Assembly (NCBI GenBank): GCA_036346395.1
Contig: CM070594.1
Span: forward strand, 56,715,519 to 56,779,518
DNA from: Hsuehochloa calcarea
Taxonomy: Eukaryota; Streptophyta; Magnoliopsida; Poales; Poaceae
Reading direction: 5' to 3'
Length of the DNA stretch: 64,000 nt
Below the pieces are notes generated by a model. It did not search any database. It worked only from the letters and a program-made list of their open reading frames with translations, and was not told the DNA's origin. The position numbers and the translations under genes are program-made. Shown here piece after piece: positions 44,141-57,005 of this stretch; positions within the stretch are counted from its first letter, which is position 1; every line of letters begins with the position of its first letter.

Positions 44141-45590
44141 GAGATTTCGTCATTTGCATCGGTTGCATAAATCCGCAGTTTGGAGTGTGTACGTGAGAAC
44201 GTTGAACCGCACGGCCCTGAGATGACGACCATGCACAGCTGGTAAAATTTAGTAGCTGGACAGAGCGGGCGGCATCTGGACAGAGCCCGCCCGCCCTTCG
44301 CCTCTTCACCCCGACCGGCTTCACCGGCGTCATCGCCGAACCAGAAATAAAAAGGTCAGGAGCCAAAAGAATCAATCCGCAGATGGAGGCTTGACGCCTG
44401 AGTCAGAAAGCGGAAAAATACATGCAAATTGATTTAGAAAAAGGTCAAGGTTACAGTGTTGCGCCAATTAGAAAATTCAAATAATATTGAGAAAACATGC
44501 ACGCGACTTGCTTTAGGATTTGATTTATTTCAGTACAAGATATACATGCATGTAATATCTAAAAGAGTAAATTTTGCAAAACGTAACTGCAACTTTAAAA
44601 GCATAACTATTAGATAACAGCACATGTGAATTCGAATTTCGGAGAACTACGTATTTAAGAACAAAAATTCTTACAAAACTACAACTCCGTTATATTGGAG
44701 CTCTTGGCCCACGATTTAGAGACACAATCATCGCTGTGCCATAAACAGGGCCGTTTGGGCTCACCACGTAGCCAAATTGCTTAGCACGTTCACAAGCTTA
44801 CCTGGCGTAAGTTTCACAAAACTGCAACTTTAATAGATAAACAGATTATTAAAAAAAAAACTACACATTTGAGTTCAAATTTTGGAGCATTACATATTTA
44901 AGAGCAAAAAAATCTCACGAAATTACAATCTCTTCTGACAAACGAATCACACTCGTTAGCCACCGCTCGATCCCGCCCGCATGAAACTGGTCCACCAAAT
45001 TTGGGACCGGTTTGTCAAGAAGAGAGCAATTAATGTGACAGACCGTAATTTTCATGATATTTTTTTCTCTCTTAAATCCTTTTATCTGAAATTTGACCTC
45101 ACATGTATAGTTCTTTGATAGCATCATATGCAGATGTATCTAAATATGTAACCATATATGTTATACATGTAGGTTACCAAAGCAACACGTACGCAAGTAC
45201 AATGATGTGCATAACTGAAAGCTGCATGTGCTCGATACAAATATGTTCCTTTCCAGAATTACGTGCATCGATCGACAGGACAATAAGTTTCCGAAAACAA
45301 CCATCCGTGTCGGCAGCCGCGGTGTACTTATGGCATGTTATGAACTTTAGTTGGCATCTGTATATATGTCGACCATATAGGAATGAATTTAAAGTCAAAT
45401 CCCTAGTTAAGTTTGAAACCAAATGGCAACTTCGATTTGAGTTCAAGAAAAGTCATGAGCTAGCTCTTAAAGCTCTGTAAACACTTGGCTTCAGCCAGCC
45501 GGTTATTTCCAGCCGCACTTCTTTTTTTCTTAGTCCGTAAGCTCTGATCAGCTAGCCATCATGCTCCTCTTATTACTACTATTGGATACG
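44141..45590. other. AT-rich intergenic DNA with a diverged 120-bp duplication
   Basis: No gene seen. Two related blocks at about 44570-44690 and 44815-44935 share the order CAAAACTGCAACTTTAA, TTCGAATTT/TTCAAATTT, CATATTTAAGAGCAAAA and TCTCACAAAATTACAA. Confidence 0.4.
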
Positions 45591-46334
45591 TTTTTTTTTT
45601 TAACAAGGAACAGTAAAGGAGGCCCTTATTGTATATATATTAATTTTTTAAAAGGTTTTATGTACAAGGTAAAAGGAAAACAAAAGGTTATAACCCACTA
45701 GTGGGGCAAAGAACCTCAAAACAATTGTTTGTAGCAAATAAAAAAAAGGTTGTCTATAATCTTTTTTGACTCGGTGCACATGCACAACAAGTTTGCTCTT
45801 AAAATGATTTTTCTAACTAATAATATTCGGTGTGATATTTTCAAACACTTTGTCGTTCCTTAATTTGTTTCCAAATAAGCCATGCGGCCAAAATAAAGAT
45901 TCTCATCTAGAATTGAAGATTAATCTCGTTCTTTCCACTTTAAGTTAAACATCAGTCGTATCATCCCATCCCAATTAATGCCAATAATATTCTAACATGA
46001 TTGACTGAATTGGCAGCCAAAGAATAAATGGTGTAGAGTTTTCTTCCTCTCTATCTGGACATATGATATAATATTGATCATATTCAATATTATAATGTCT
46101 ACTGCATAACATGTCTCTTGTATATATTAGTTTGTCCATGAAAAGTAGCCATACAAAAACCTTAAGTTTCATAACGCATTTGCTTTTCCAAATATATTTG
46201 ATCGATCCCAGTTTGTCTACACAAATGTTTGTTTTAGCACCGTGCATGCTTATGAAACTTAAGCAAATGTTTAACATTTGTTTCATAACACATTTCGTTT
46301 TTTTTAGCACCGTGCATGCTTGTATCCAGTTCAA
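45591..46334 (-). mobile_element. 5'-truncated L1-type LINE fragment
   Basis: On the minus strand the segment ends in an A run (T run at 45591-45601 on the plus strand) preceded by a 3' untranslated part. Upstream, the frame at 46334-45975 reads IWKSKCVMKLKVFVWLLFMD, then DMLCSRHYNIEYDQ and YIICPDREEENS. This is the pattern of the zinc-binding domain at the C-terminus of plant LINE reverse transcriptases (Pfam zf-RVT). Frameshifts and the absence of the RT domain show 5' truncation, the usual outcome of LINE insertion. No clear target duplication was found. Confidence 0.7.
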
Positions 46335-47990
46335 GTCTTAGCTTTGGCGTGCTTAAGTTTTGACTACATAATACATGTAAGAAATCAACATCCAAATGTA
46401 GATCGACTTCCACAGAAATTAATGAATAACGGGAAAAAAATTGGTAGCATTTATTATTTTCAGCAAGCAGTCCATGTTAAATTAAAGAGTACGAAAAAAA
46501 CTAATTGATGAAAAAATTCATATGGTCCCAGCCACGAAACTGATCGATTTTGCTCGTTGGCCGACAAATATCCAGCAACACATTATTATACACTAAGTTC
46601 TAGTAAATTACTCGCTTTTATATGAATTTTACTTTTTATCAAAGGGATACGTCTCAACTTGACTATACAAACAGGACAAACCTATAAAACTGTTTGTCTA
46701 CAGAAGTAATATGGCAAATATGGCAGCACTTGCTTTTTGCCTTTTTCCGAAGGAGTGTTGTGGTGACGCACCGTTTAAAAACTGGTCGAAAATCGGTTTT
46801 ATCCATCCCGTTAGAGCAAAAAAAAAAAATCGGTTTTCGATAAATTTTATCTAATATAAAGAAATTTGAAATCATATTTAAACACATGTGTGCATGTAAC
46901 CTAGTGGTATCATTCTTAGCCTAGAAGAGGGATGTCTTGGATCCAAACCCTCAAAACTGCACTATTTTTTAGTTTTTTCGTCTTAACTTCGAAAAATTCA
47001 AATTTTGATTTGACAATTTCGGCCGAAATTAAAAAAAATACCAAACTGATTTTCAAAACCGTGGGTGGACGCATTAATTGATTGGTTATCTGAAGTATCG
47101 TGCTATCTATTGGTGATGTTAAGCTTAATTAAAATTTTAAAGTTGTGTACAGCCATTGCCGCTTTTTTTAATACATAGCAAGCATGTTAATACTGACTGT
47201 TTTTTTAGGGATAATTTCAGACGATAGTATTTGTTGTGAGCTGGTCTAGATAACACGAGTTAACACTATTTAATTTATCTGATAGCTAGAGTGGTGTACT
47301 GTACACAGTGTTGTGCAAGATATTGACCTATTTTTGTACTCTGATAGATATAAATGTTGCGGCTGTCAACTAAGATGATCGATCGTGATCGGATGTCAAT
47401 TTAATTACGAGTTGCTTTCCTAGTCATTGCTATCTATATATATGATTGTGTTGACTGCTTCGTCCCTGTTACATAATGTTGCTGTTGCAAGGGGATATTA
47501 AACAACATATTGATGAATAATCTTTTTTAGGAATGATTCTCATAGCTATTTTAAATCGTGTTAATATCGTCTTTTTTTTGCAAAAAAAAAACCATTTAAT
47601 ATCTCGCTCATGCATGTACCGTTTGCAGTGTACAGTATATGCAAAAATACCACGTGACATAAGAACGAAGTTAAAATGTTAGCTACAGGTAAAATTACAC
47701 GTGCATGTACCATTTTCTAAAGGTAAATGATCTAGCCAATTCTTCTCACCTCTAGAAAACAAAATCAACATTAGGTTAGCTAGAGGTAAAATTTAAACCA
47801 GAAAACAAAGAACTTAGAAGCCCACACATGACTGCACTTCCTATGTTATTTTTTGAAGTGTCGATATTAACTTTTTACGGTCTAGGGACATCACTTTAAT
47901 CGTTATATTTTGTAAATTTATCGTATTATATACTAATAATATTAATAAAATACTTTTAACGATAAATCCAGTGATATATTTTTAATATAG
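46335..47990. other. AT-rich intergenic DNA with a tRNA-like (SINE-like) segment
   Basis: No gene seen. At 46897-46951 TAACCTAGTGGTA and TGGATCCAAACCC resemble RNA polymerase III boxes A and B, spaced about 40 bp. No cloverleaf or poly(A) tail was found to confirm a SINE. Confidence 0.3.
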
Positions 47991-49476
47991 CCGATCTAAA
48001 TGCTTTTAAACGTACACAGCAGCAAAGTTTATTATCCAGCATTAAATGACATTTCCCGAACAACTCCCCGGCCCGTTTTTAATTCCCGGGGACTGCAGCT
48101 GCAGCCAGCTTCCTGCGATCGCGCCCAGGTTCATCGCCTCCTCCTCGTCAGGCGATCGGTTTGGTCAAGCTCCCAATTAGTTCGGCCGATCGCAACACAA
48201 CAGAGCTGTACAACGTACACGCAGATCGATCGATCGGTGCAACCGACGACGTCTCGACAAGGACGGCACGTTCGTACGTACTGAACTCGATCCAGCGATG
48301 ATGATTGGAGTGGAGTGGTGTCAGTTGGCTTGTTCACACTGATCTCGACGACAAATCTTGCAGAAACTGTACGGGCACAAACCACGCATGCTGTGCTTAC
48401 ACTATAGCTCGACCGATCAATTCATGACACTTGCGAAATGTATAAATTTTAGGCACCGGTCCTCACATCTTGGTAGTGATCTGTCAATTGCGATAAACAG
48501 TACAAAGAGAGATACACATGGCTGTGTGCAATGAACAATGTTGACATGGACATCATTAGCTCACCTAAGGCTAGCTAGTACTTGAATCACGGATAGTATT
48601 AATCGGCCACATATACGACGTACTACTTAATTTGCTCTCCTAATTCCTCCTCCACATGTCTTGCGTTACCAAACTGCGACAACCTCGTGCTGCACTAGCC
48701 TAGTCGCCCATTGGGGAGGGAGTGGTTGTTAGGTGAGATCGGCGTGTTCCGATTAGGACGCTTTTCTTGTTCGTTTCAGGCCAAGGTTTGTTACATGAAC
48801 TTGTCAATTCTGACCCAGAATCTTGCAACATGGAATTGTTTGGGGGGAGAAAAGATTGCAGAAGGAAGATCTTCGCGGTGACCAATCTGGAGATCGCCTC
48901 CGGAATTTGTTATTCGCAATTTCAAATGCTTCTGGAACAACTTGATTCCCTGCAGCTGCAGGTAGCTTAGCTAGCTTCTGCGTCGATCCGAGGATACAAC
49001 ATGCATGCGTAGGAGAATTATATATTTTTCTGGTACCCGCCATCGACCACACCTCTACCTGCACTAATATATTTGTCTTCTCAACTCTCCGAGAAGGTTT
49101 GGCCTAACAAACTACAATCATTGCGCCTGTTTCTCCAACCAAATGAAACGATCCGAGTTGGAAAAAGGAGGTGTTTTGTGGTGGTCCGTTGTACCAAGCG
49201 TGCGAATCCCCGTCATTTAAGCTCGTCGATCCTACGATGGTCACTCGATAGTCGTACATCCCGTGCGCCCTGCATGTGGGTTTGTTCGGTGGTTCACATA
49301 GGTTGGTTGAGACATTGCTCGGGAGGCTGTTCACTTCTCTCAAAACTGGCCTACATATCTATTTATTTTCCCCGAATCAGGAGGCGAGACCCTATTTCAT
49401 AAACGAAACAGAGTTCATTACACTGACGAAACATAAACCGCGACACACTCCCTTCTGGACCTAGTGAAACGGCAAA
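47991..49476. other. Intergenic DNA without a recognised gene
   Basis: Mixed composition. Short frames at 48131-48385, 48767-48970 and 49073-49402 show no domain, and their frames overlap on both strands. Confidence 0.4.
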
Positions 49477-50460
49477 CTACAAGCAACAACAGCTTAAAGT
49501 AATACTGACAACGAACCACAATACCAAACCCTCCCTGCTAAAGATCACCCTCCAGAAGCAGCACCGAACTTTACTTATGCTAAACTTCATTACACTGATC
49601 TCTGAATTTGCTCTCTTATTGTCCACAAATTCTGGATGTTGGGCACTTCCAGAGGATTCACCAGCAGAACCTCCTTGTTGACGTTGGCGATCATTGTGAG
49701 TTCCTCCACTGCTGCTCTGATTTCCACGTTCCATGATTCCTTGGTTTTGGTCATTGCTGTTCATAGATTGCTGAGGACGATTGCGGAATGACGGACCAGG
49801 TGCTCTCCCTCCTCCTCGATCTCCTCCTCTACCTTGAAAACCACCACTCTGCCAACCCTATCGGCCACCGCCGCCGCCATAGCCACCACCACCACGATTA
49901 CCATGCCAGCCACTCCATTGTTTAGATCCACTGCCTCTCTGCTCAAAATTTGTTCCTCTCTGGCCAAATCCGCCTCCACGCAGGTCAGAATTACTCCCCC
50001 TGTGATCGAAACCAGGACCCCTTTGGTCGAAACCACCTCCTCAGATCAAAGCCTTCACCACGATTTGCTGATCCCTCGGGGCTACGCCTCATCCCCTCTG
50101 GAAACCTTCCGCCATTGGCCTTCGAGGAAGAGCCGCTGCCACTGATGCGTACGATTTTTGCTTGTAATCACTGCCTCCGATCCTTCCAGACCGCGATTCA
50201 CCGCCCCCAACACCAACCCTAGGCCACTCCTGAGACGCTTCAATCGCCTGCAGCCTCCGATCTGTGGATTTGATGGAGATACAACACCCACCACCTCGAA
50301 AATCCACTCTACTGTGCGATTCTCTTCGACATTGATGCTCCAAAAAGCGATTGAGATGTGGGAAAGGTCTAGGATTCCCCACCACAGATGGCTTCCTCCC
50401 CACCGCCTCCTCCTTCGCATCTCTACACGTGTTCACACATGGCGAAGAGAGAGAAGCCAT
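49477..50460 (-). pseudogene. RG-rich protein pseudogene with three in-frame stops
   Basis: A single minus-strand frame runs from MASLSSPCVNTCRDAKE at 50460 to a stop near 49477, interrupted by TGA at 50091-50089, a second TGA about 50 bp on (within ALI-GGGFD) and TAG after the glycine run (GGGGGR). The N-terminal about 120 residues are basic with a KSYASV motif. The middle has Gly-Arg repeats (GGGFDQRGPGFDHRG, FGQRGTNFEQRG), and the C-terminal part is Gln/Ser/Asn-rich. RG repeats are common in RNA-binding proteins and in grass zinc-knuckle families, but no knuckle is visible, so the family stays open. Because the three stops lie in one frame with no frameshift, they look like point decay of a formerly coding sequence. 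Confidence 0.6.
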
Positions 50461-50992
50461 CTCCCATGCTCTAATCTCCGCTTCCCTTACACCTCGTTGT
50501 GGGACTGTCTTACATATTTTATCTTAACTAATAAAAGAAATAATTTATACTTGCACGAGACGAACCGTCCCACTCCATTCCAAAGAAACACACACTCTCT
50601 CTCTCGTTCCTCCCCACAACCGTTCGATTGTGTTATTTTTGTCTCATCCCCCACTTATCCCACTATCTGGTAGAAGGCAGAAACTACCTCCCGATCTATC
50701 TCCATCTAGTGTCGCCTCCTCTTCTCCACCACGGACCAAGCTCTAGCATCACTGTCGTCACCCAAGCTTTGCTAGTTCCTTTTACATTTCCTCCGCCACG
50801 GTCGAAATTGACGACAACCCCGACGTCGACGAGCTCTCATCGAGCCACCGCCGCAAGGATTCGTCGCCTCCAAGGCGCTAGCAACCCCCATCTCTGCAAA
50901 AGGGCATTGGCTCAAATTCCCATCCTAATCCTGATTCCCCTCCTTTCTCCTGCCTTCGCGCCGACGACAAGAGGAGGTAGCGGAGAGGTAGC
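50461..50992. other. Sequence between the RG-rich pseudogene and LTR Y
   Basis: CT-rich then GC-rich. A (CT)n run lies at about 50593-50606. A plus-strand frame at 50628-51044 is proline/serine/threonine-rich without a domain and runs into the LTR, so it is not called as a gene. Confidence 0.4.
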
Positions 50993-52764
50993 TTTGGTGA
51001 AGAATCTAGACCCTCCATTATGTGTTAATGGAGTATTTTGGTAATTAATAACAATCGTCATGTGGACTAATATTTTCCATGAGTTGGTGAAATAGGTTAA
51101 GTCACATGATGATGAAGGCAATTGATGACTCAATGTGTTGAAGGTCATCAAATCAAGTGAGTGGCGCCATGTGTTGATGCTCAAGTCAGGAACACAATCT
51201 TGGAGAGAAGATGTGGATCGTCATCCTAAAGCTCCAAGTGAATGCGCAAGGCAAATGTATATCTAGCATAAGTTAATGATATGTTTCTTAGTCATTTTAC
51301 TAGCTCGGTATTTGCCGTGGAGACCAGATTGCTAGTGTAGGTTGTTGTACTATTAAGAGGGGTCTTGACTAGTAGCTTGAGTGTGTCATGTGTTGATAGC
51401 TCATCTTGCTTGCTTTAGCTCTCCGAGGCATGTTGCCGGTATTTGCGAATATGTTTTGCAAATAGTTGAGGCTTATGCATAATCCTTGTAGCATGTGACT
51501 TTAGTTTGCGAATGTGTTTTGCAAACGGTTTGAGTCCCTGTACCTAACCCTTGCGGTATGATTCTAAAAGTCGGCAAATGTGATTTGCAACTTGTTAAGA
51601 ATCATGTGTTTATTCCTTGTTTGCATGACACGAAAATTGGTGAATGTGTTTCAAAATTGTTCAGAGTGCTTGCAATTTGATTCTCAATTTTTGCCAGTGG
51701 CTGATCTAACCTCCATGTGTTGGGCGGTCATGCCGGACTACCTTGCGATCTAACCGCTAGGGTGGAGCGGTCTGACCGGTTTCAGCCTAGTCTGATCGGC
51801 GTGTGTTGAGCAGTCTGATCGGCCCTCGGTCAGACTGCCACGATCAACGTTTTCCAGAGAGGTTCTTCCCCGGTTTGGCATGGCTCCTCTATGGAGCGGT
51901 CTGACCTTCCCTTGTGTGGGCGGTCAGTCCAACTGAGTGTCCAACGGCTAGTTTTTATAACCATTGTAGTGAGGCTGGCTTGACTGCCATTGGTTGGTTG
52001 TTAGACGAGGATCCCCTGTTTTCAGCATATTTTCCCACAACGGCTAGTTTCTTTGTGTAGGGGTATATATACCCCTTGTGGCTAGTTGTGGGAGTTTGGT
52101 GGTGCTATTTTCTTCCTCTGTGAGCATAGAGGAAGCTCTCTCTTCTCTTTTGCGCATGTGTATCACTTAGTGAGCTTGGAGAGGAAAATCCTAGTGCATG
52201 TATTGCATTAAGTGTTGGATTGAGTATCCATCGAGCTTTGGCACTTGATTCGTTCAAGTGAGCGTCTCCGATCTACTACTATTGGTGTTTACCGACACCT
52301 AGACGACCTGGAGGAGTTATATCGGTGATTTTCTCAAAGAAGGTTGTGAGAAGACCCGGGCATTGTGAGTTGTTTGGTGCTCGCTATCTCCGGAGTGGAT
52401 AAAGAGCAACCCCTAGTGAATTCGAGGTATTGGCTTAATTTATGGAGCTGGTACAATTCATTTGAGTTTACCTCAACGTGGACTAGGAGAAAATAGCACG
52501 TCTTCGATCACCACGGGAAAAAGATCGTGTGTCATTGTGGTTTGCTTTGTTGTGCTTTATATTCTAGCAATTCACACTCGTAGAATTGAATTGATTGTTT
52601 GTCACCTTAGAATTGCAATCTTTAGCTTAGACCTAGTTTGTTGGTGCACATAGTCGAGACTAGTTTATTTAGGTTTTTAATTGTGTAAAACTGAATTGAT
52701 TTACATTTTCGCATAAAACTCGGTATTAGCAAAAAAAAACCACATATTCACCTCCTCTAGTCGG

Positions 52765-52769
52765 CCTCC
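52765..52769. repeat. Target site duplication CCTCC of X- (left copy)
   Basis: CCTCC recurs at 57863-57867. Removing X- and one copy restores a normal Y end, which supports the insertion. Confidence 0.8.
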
Positions 52770-54053
52770 TGTAAGATCGAGGTGGCCGACTACAGGTGGG
52801 TGAATAGACGGTTTTAAAAAACTTTAGCGCTAAAATCAATTAATAATGCGGAAGCTAATAACAAATTGGTTTTCCACAATTAAAACCTAAATCAACTAGG
52901 CTCCACTAAGTGCACCAACAATATGAATACAATTCAATGAGAGCAATCATACAAAGATATATAAGCAATTAAAGCATGTAATGTAAATTGCTCAAAGTAA
53001 AACATAAGTCAAAACAAGATGGACACAATTATGTTTTACCGTGGTGTTCGGAGACTTGCCGGTCTCCCCTAATCCACGTTGAGGTAAGCCCAACCACGTT
53101 GGACTGGCTCCACTAATTAAGCCAACACCTCCGAGGTAAGTCCAACCACTTGGACCGGTTCCAACACGAACCAACACCTCGCTCCACTAAGGTTGTTCTT
53201 CTTCCACTCCGGAGACGGCGAGCACCAAACCACTCACAACCACACCGGGCCTTCTCACAAGCTTCTTGAGAAGATCACCGGGCACGACGCCTCCACGCCG
53301 TCCAGGTGTCGGCAAACACCAAGAGAAACAAATCTTAACTTTCACTTGAACTAATAAAGTGTCAACACTCAAGTGGATACACAATCCACTACCTAAGGAA
53401 CACATGCACTTAGGGTTTGCTCTCAAATCTCACTAAGTGCAACACATTCACAAAAGAGAAGAAATCCTTGCTCTTAGCTCAAAGGACTGAGTATAGCACT
53501 CACAATAAAACCAGCAACCATCCCCAACCGGCCAAGGTGAGTATTTATAGCCCACACATAAAAACTAGCCGTTGGGGGAAAGATTCCCTCGAATATGTGC
53601 AGGGCCGGTCTGACCACCAACTAATGGCCAGTCGGTTGGCGGTCAGACCGCCCATGCGCAAATGGCTATAAAACTAGTCGTTGGACCTTCGGCCGATCGG
53701 ACCGCCAACTAATGGCCGGTCTGACCGCCGCTAAATCGGTCAGACCACCAAGGCTGGCCGGTCCAACCGCCCAAGGAAAATCACCCCACACCAAAATAGT
53801 GCTTCTCTGGAAAATACGTTCCGCACGAACCCCGGTACTTCCGCGACCCGGTAGTACCGTATATCAACGGCGGAACTACCACACAGAGAATCAACACAAG
53901 AGGAAATTGGTCGGACCGCCCAACACATGGTAGTCTGACCGTTTTGCCACCGGTCGAACTGGTGACCCCTGGCGGTCAGACCGCCAGGCTCCAGAGGCCA
54001 AACACATTGTCTTCGCTCAAATGGCAAAACACATTGGCCCATTTGAGTGCATT

Positions 54054-56056
54054 TGTTGGACCGAAAAGGCGACTAGAGGGGGGGGTGAATAGGAGCACGC
54101 TAACTTTTTCAACCAAGATCAGATCCAATACAAATTTCACTCCAATAGCTATGGAAGCTATGAAGATCAATATACGAGTACAGGGGAAGACTAGTATTGA
54201 ATCCAATCTAAACCCCGAAGCAAAACAACCAAAATCAACCAAAACTTAATTTCCAAGTGAAGGGCGGTCTGACCTCTATGTTAATGGCGGTCTGACCGGT
54301 CCATGGGCGGTCTGACCTCTATGTTAATGGCGGTCTGACCTCCAGCCTGATGAACAGTGAAATCAGCACGAAAAACGAAGTTGTAAATAGATGTAACTTT
54401 TGATCTACAACTCCAAACTTGATGAAACTTGGTACACACCTTCTCTAGGATGTCAGGAACCTATTCCAATCTAAGATCGTGAAGATCCTTGGAAAAGTTA
54501 TGACCTTTTTCAGTTTGAGAGGTGGATGGTTCAAAACCGAGTCAAAACGAAAACTAGATCCAAAAACTTGCTCGTGGGTGATTGATGATCAAGATGATCC
54601 TAGATGTGTTCCCACATGTCACAGCAAGCTAGATCACGTGAAGAAATCAATCAAAAATATGTGAATCAAAGAAAGACTCAAAATCACCAAATAGAGAGAA
54701 GAAAGGCAAAGAGACACATCTTTGAGTAAACTTTCCTTGAATTGATTTGATAGGGTTTGGGTTTACAGCCACTCCATTAATGGAGGACAAAGCTCAATCC
54801 AAGAGCACGAAATCAAATCAAAACTCTCTAGAACCCTAACCTCCACTAATCCTCTCCCTAAGCCAAACTAGGGTTTCAACAATAATGAAAGGGTTGGAGG
54901 ATCGACCACCTCCTCCTCTATTTATAGTGGAGACTTAGACCTTCTAAAAGTTTTAACTTAAATGGGCTCCTGTTAAGGCCCAACACAAACGGGTCACACA
55001 CGCACGTATTTTAAAGCGCTGTCTTCAACACCTCTTGACCTAAACCGCTTCTCTTTGCGTTGTCTTGCGCCGCAGGTTGGCAAAAGGTCACCAAGGTGGT
55101 ATTTGGTAAGATTACCAAAATACCCCTTCTCGGTCCTTCTCCGAAGACCGAGTCCATCTGCGCGAAGCACTTCGCCTGCTCCGCCACGTGTAGGTTGATC
55201 AAATGCTCTCTCCATGTCCGCCAGTCTCTCCCATCCGGCTCCCACCGAAACCACCATGGCACTTGCACCGACTCCCGCGCCGCTTGATCAAACCGATCGC
55301 CGGCTCGTCTGTTCGGTCATCCTTGTCTATTCAAAGACCACACTTGAGTTCATTGACCTCACCCGGCATCGTCGATCATTTTGGACCTCAGCTCTCCAAG
55401 CCTAGTCCCGATCATCCTCGCCGTTGACCGTCGTTGACCACCAAGCAACCTGCACAACAATAGACAAGCAAATCGAATTCGGGAACAAGTTGTTCACAAC
55501 ATGACCCACGTTAGTCAAAACATGCATCATGCAACACATATGCACTGAAACTCATGACTTTGACCTAACCAACGAACAACACCGCCACGACGGGCGATTT
55601 AACCAAGTGGAACCCGTCGACCGACCCCTCGGGGGCGGATCGGCCATTCCTACTGCCCGATCGCCACCACTGACCGGTCAGACCGACCAATGGGACTTAG
55701 CCAAATTTTGGCCCCTCAAATCCCAGACCCTACTGGAATTTTATATCTCGAATAACATTTTACTGGAGACTCTAAAAATCATGAGACCAAGTGCATTGGG
55801 ATCCCCTCACTTGCCTACACCCTCTATTTTTGGCCCAGCCTGTTCTGACCATTTTTTGTCACGGCCAGTCCGACCGCCGCACATGGCTGGTCCGACCGAT
55901 TTGGGCCCGGTCGGACCGCCATGCTATGGCCGGTCGGACCGCCCCTGTCCAGAAAGCCTAACCTTTGTCGAAAACTCGTGAAACGACAAACCGTTAACGC
56001 CATTGCCAATTGTCACATCATCCTAAGATCTGGAGTATATCCCCATGATATCCACA
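54054..56056 (-). mobile_element. S1: Sirevirus solo LTR (2003 bp)
   Basis: On the minus strand it starts TGTGGATATCATGGGGATAT and ends CTTTTCGGTCCAACA, the same ends as the tandem Sirevirus LTRs. Perfect GCATT duplications lie at 54049-54053 and 56057-56061. The TATA box is the minus-strand TATAAATA near 54916-54923. CGGTCNGACCG palindromes lie at 54262-54345 and 55610-55940. It is about 220 bp longer than LTRs 1-3. Confidence 0.85.
54262..54340. repeat. Perfect 36-bp direct repeat in S1
   Basis: The block beginning GGGCGGTCTGACCTCTATG at 54262-54297 is repeated exactly at 54305-54340. Each copy contains two CGGTCTGACC half-palindromes. Confidence 0.85.
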
Positions 56057-56089
56057 GCATTTCCAACAAGGATTCAAAAATGATATTCT

Positions 56090-56385
56090 CAATAGGTTGC
56101 AAAACACATTTGCCAAGCTTTAGAATACTCATCACAAGGTATAAGGTACATGGACTTACACCATTTGCAAAACACATTTGCAAACTTAAGTCACATGCTA
56201 CAAGAAATCAAACATGAGCATCAACTATTTATAAAACACATTGGCAAATAACAGCATCATGCCACAAAGCTAAGGTGCATGGACTTCAACCATTTGCAAA
56301 ACGCATTTGCAAACTATAGTCCCATGCTACAAAGATTAAATGCATGAGCATCAATCATTTGCAAAATACATTCGCAAATAATAGC
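56090..56385 (-). repeat. Array of GCAAATGTGTTTTGC palindromes in X-
   Basis: About five copies of TTGCAAAACACATTTGCAAA and variants (for example at about 56096, 56166, 56230, 56294 and 56358), spaced about 65 bp. Related copies occur in X+ (25455-25690) and Y (51450-51660). Confidence 0.75.
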
Positions 56386-56629
56386 TCCATGCATGGATGA
56401 GCTAGAGCAAACATAATGAGCTATCAACACATGACTAACCCATGCTACTAGTCAAGACCCCTCTTAATAGTACGACAATCCTATACTAGCAATCCGGTCT
56501 TCCTACCAAACACATAGACCGGTAAAAGACTAGGAACACATCCTTAGCCCTACCTAGTCATACATTTGCCTTGCATCTTCTTGAAGCTTGATGACACACA
56601 TCAACACTTCAAGTCCGGGTCCTTAACTT

Positions 56630-57005
56630 TGACAATCATCAACACATGATGATTTCTTCACTTCGGGATCTTGTCTTGAACATCATCAACACATGATGAT
56701 TTCTTCATCCCGAGTCTTGACATGCATTAACACATGATGCATTTCTTCACTTGACCTCCATCAACACATGATGGGTCTTCTCTTGACTTGATGTGCATCA
56801 ACACATGATGCATCCTTTTCTTCAAGTCTTGATATGCATCAACGCATGATGCATCCTTCATTAGACCTCCATCAACACATGATGGGTCTTCTCTTTGAAC
56901 ATCATCGACACATGATGATTCCCATTTTCTTCAAGCTCTTCATATGCATCAACACATGATGCATTCTTTACTTGAATCTTAACTTGATGATCAACTCATG
57001 ATCAT
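56630..57005 (-). repeat. Array of CATCAACACATGATG palindromes in X-
   Basis: About nine copies of CATCAACACATGATG or close variants alternate with CT-rich spacers (TTCTTCACTTG type), about 40-50 bp apart. X+ has four to five diverged copies; Y has one or two weak ones. Confidence 0.8.

Noticed and set aside
45103..45480. Plus-strand frame of 125 codons in AT-rich DNA
   Set aside because: No domain, codon bias or neighbouring signals; a frame on the opposite strand covers the same bases.
48767..48970. 67-codon frame as a small host gene
   Set aside because: No recognised motif and no supporting promoter or splice signals.
43100..50990. 3' LTR of the plus-strand Tat element
   Set aside because: I looked for TATTTAAGG, AATAAAGAGCA and GTCGACA wording downstream of the integrase and found none.
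56090..57005. Regularly spaced palindromic repeats resembling a CRISPR array
   Set aside because: Units and spacers vary, the context is a plant LTR, and no cas genes are present. They are LTR palindrome arrays.
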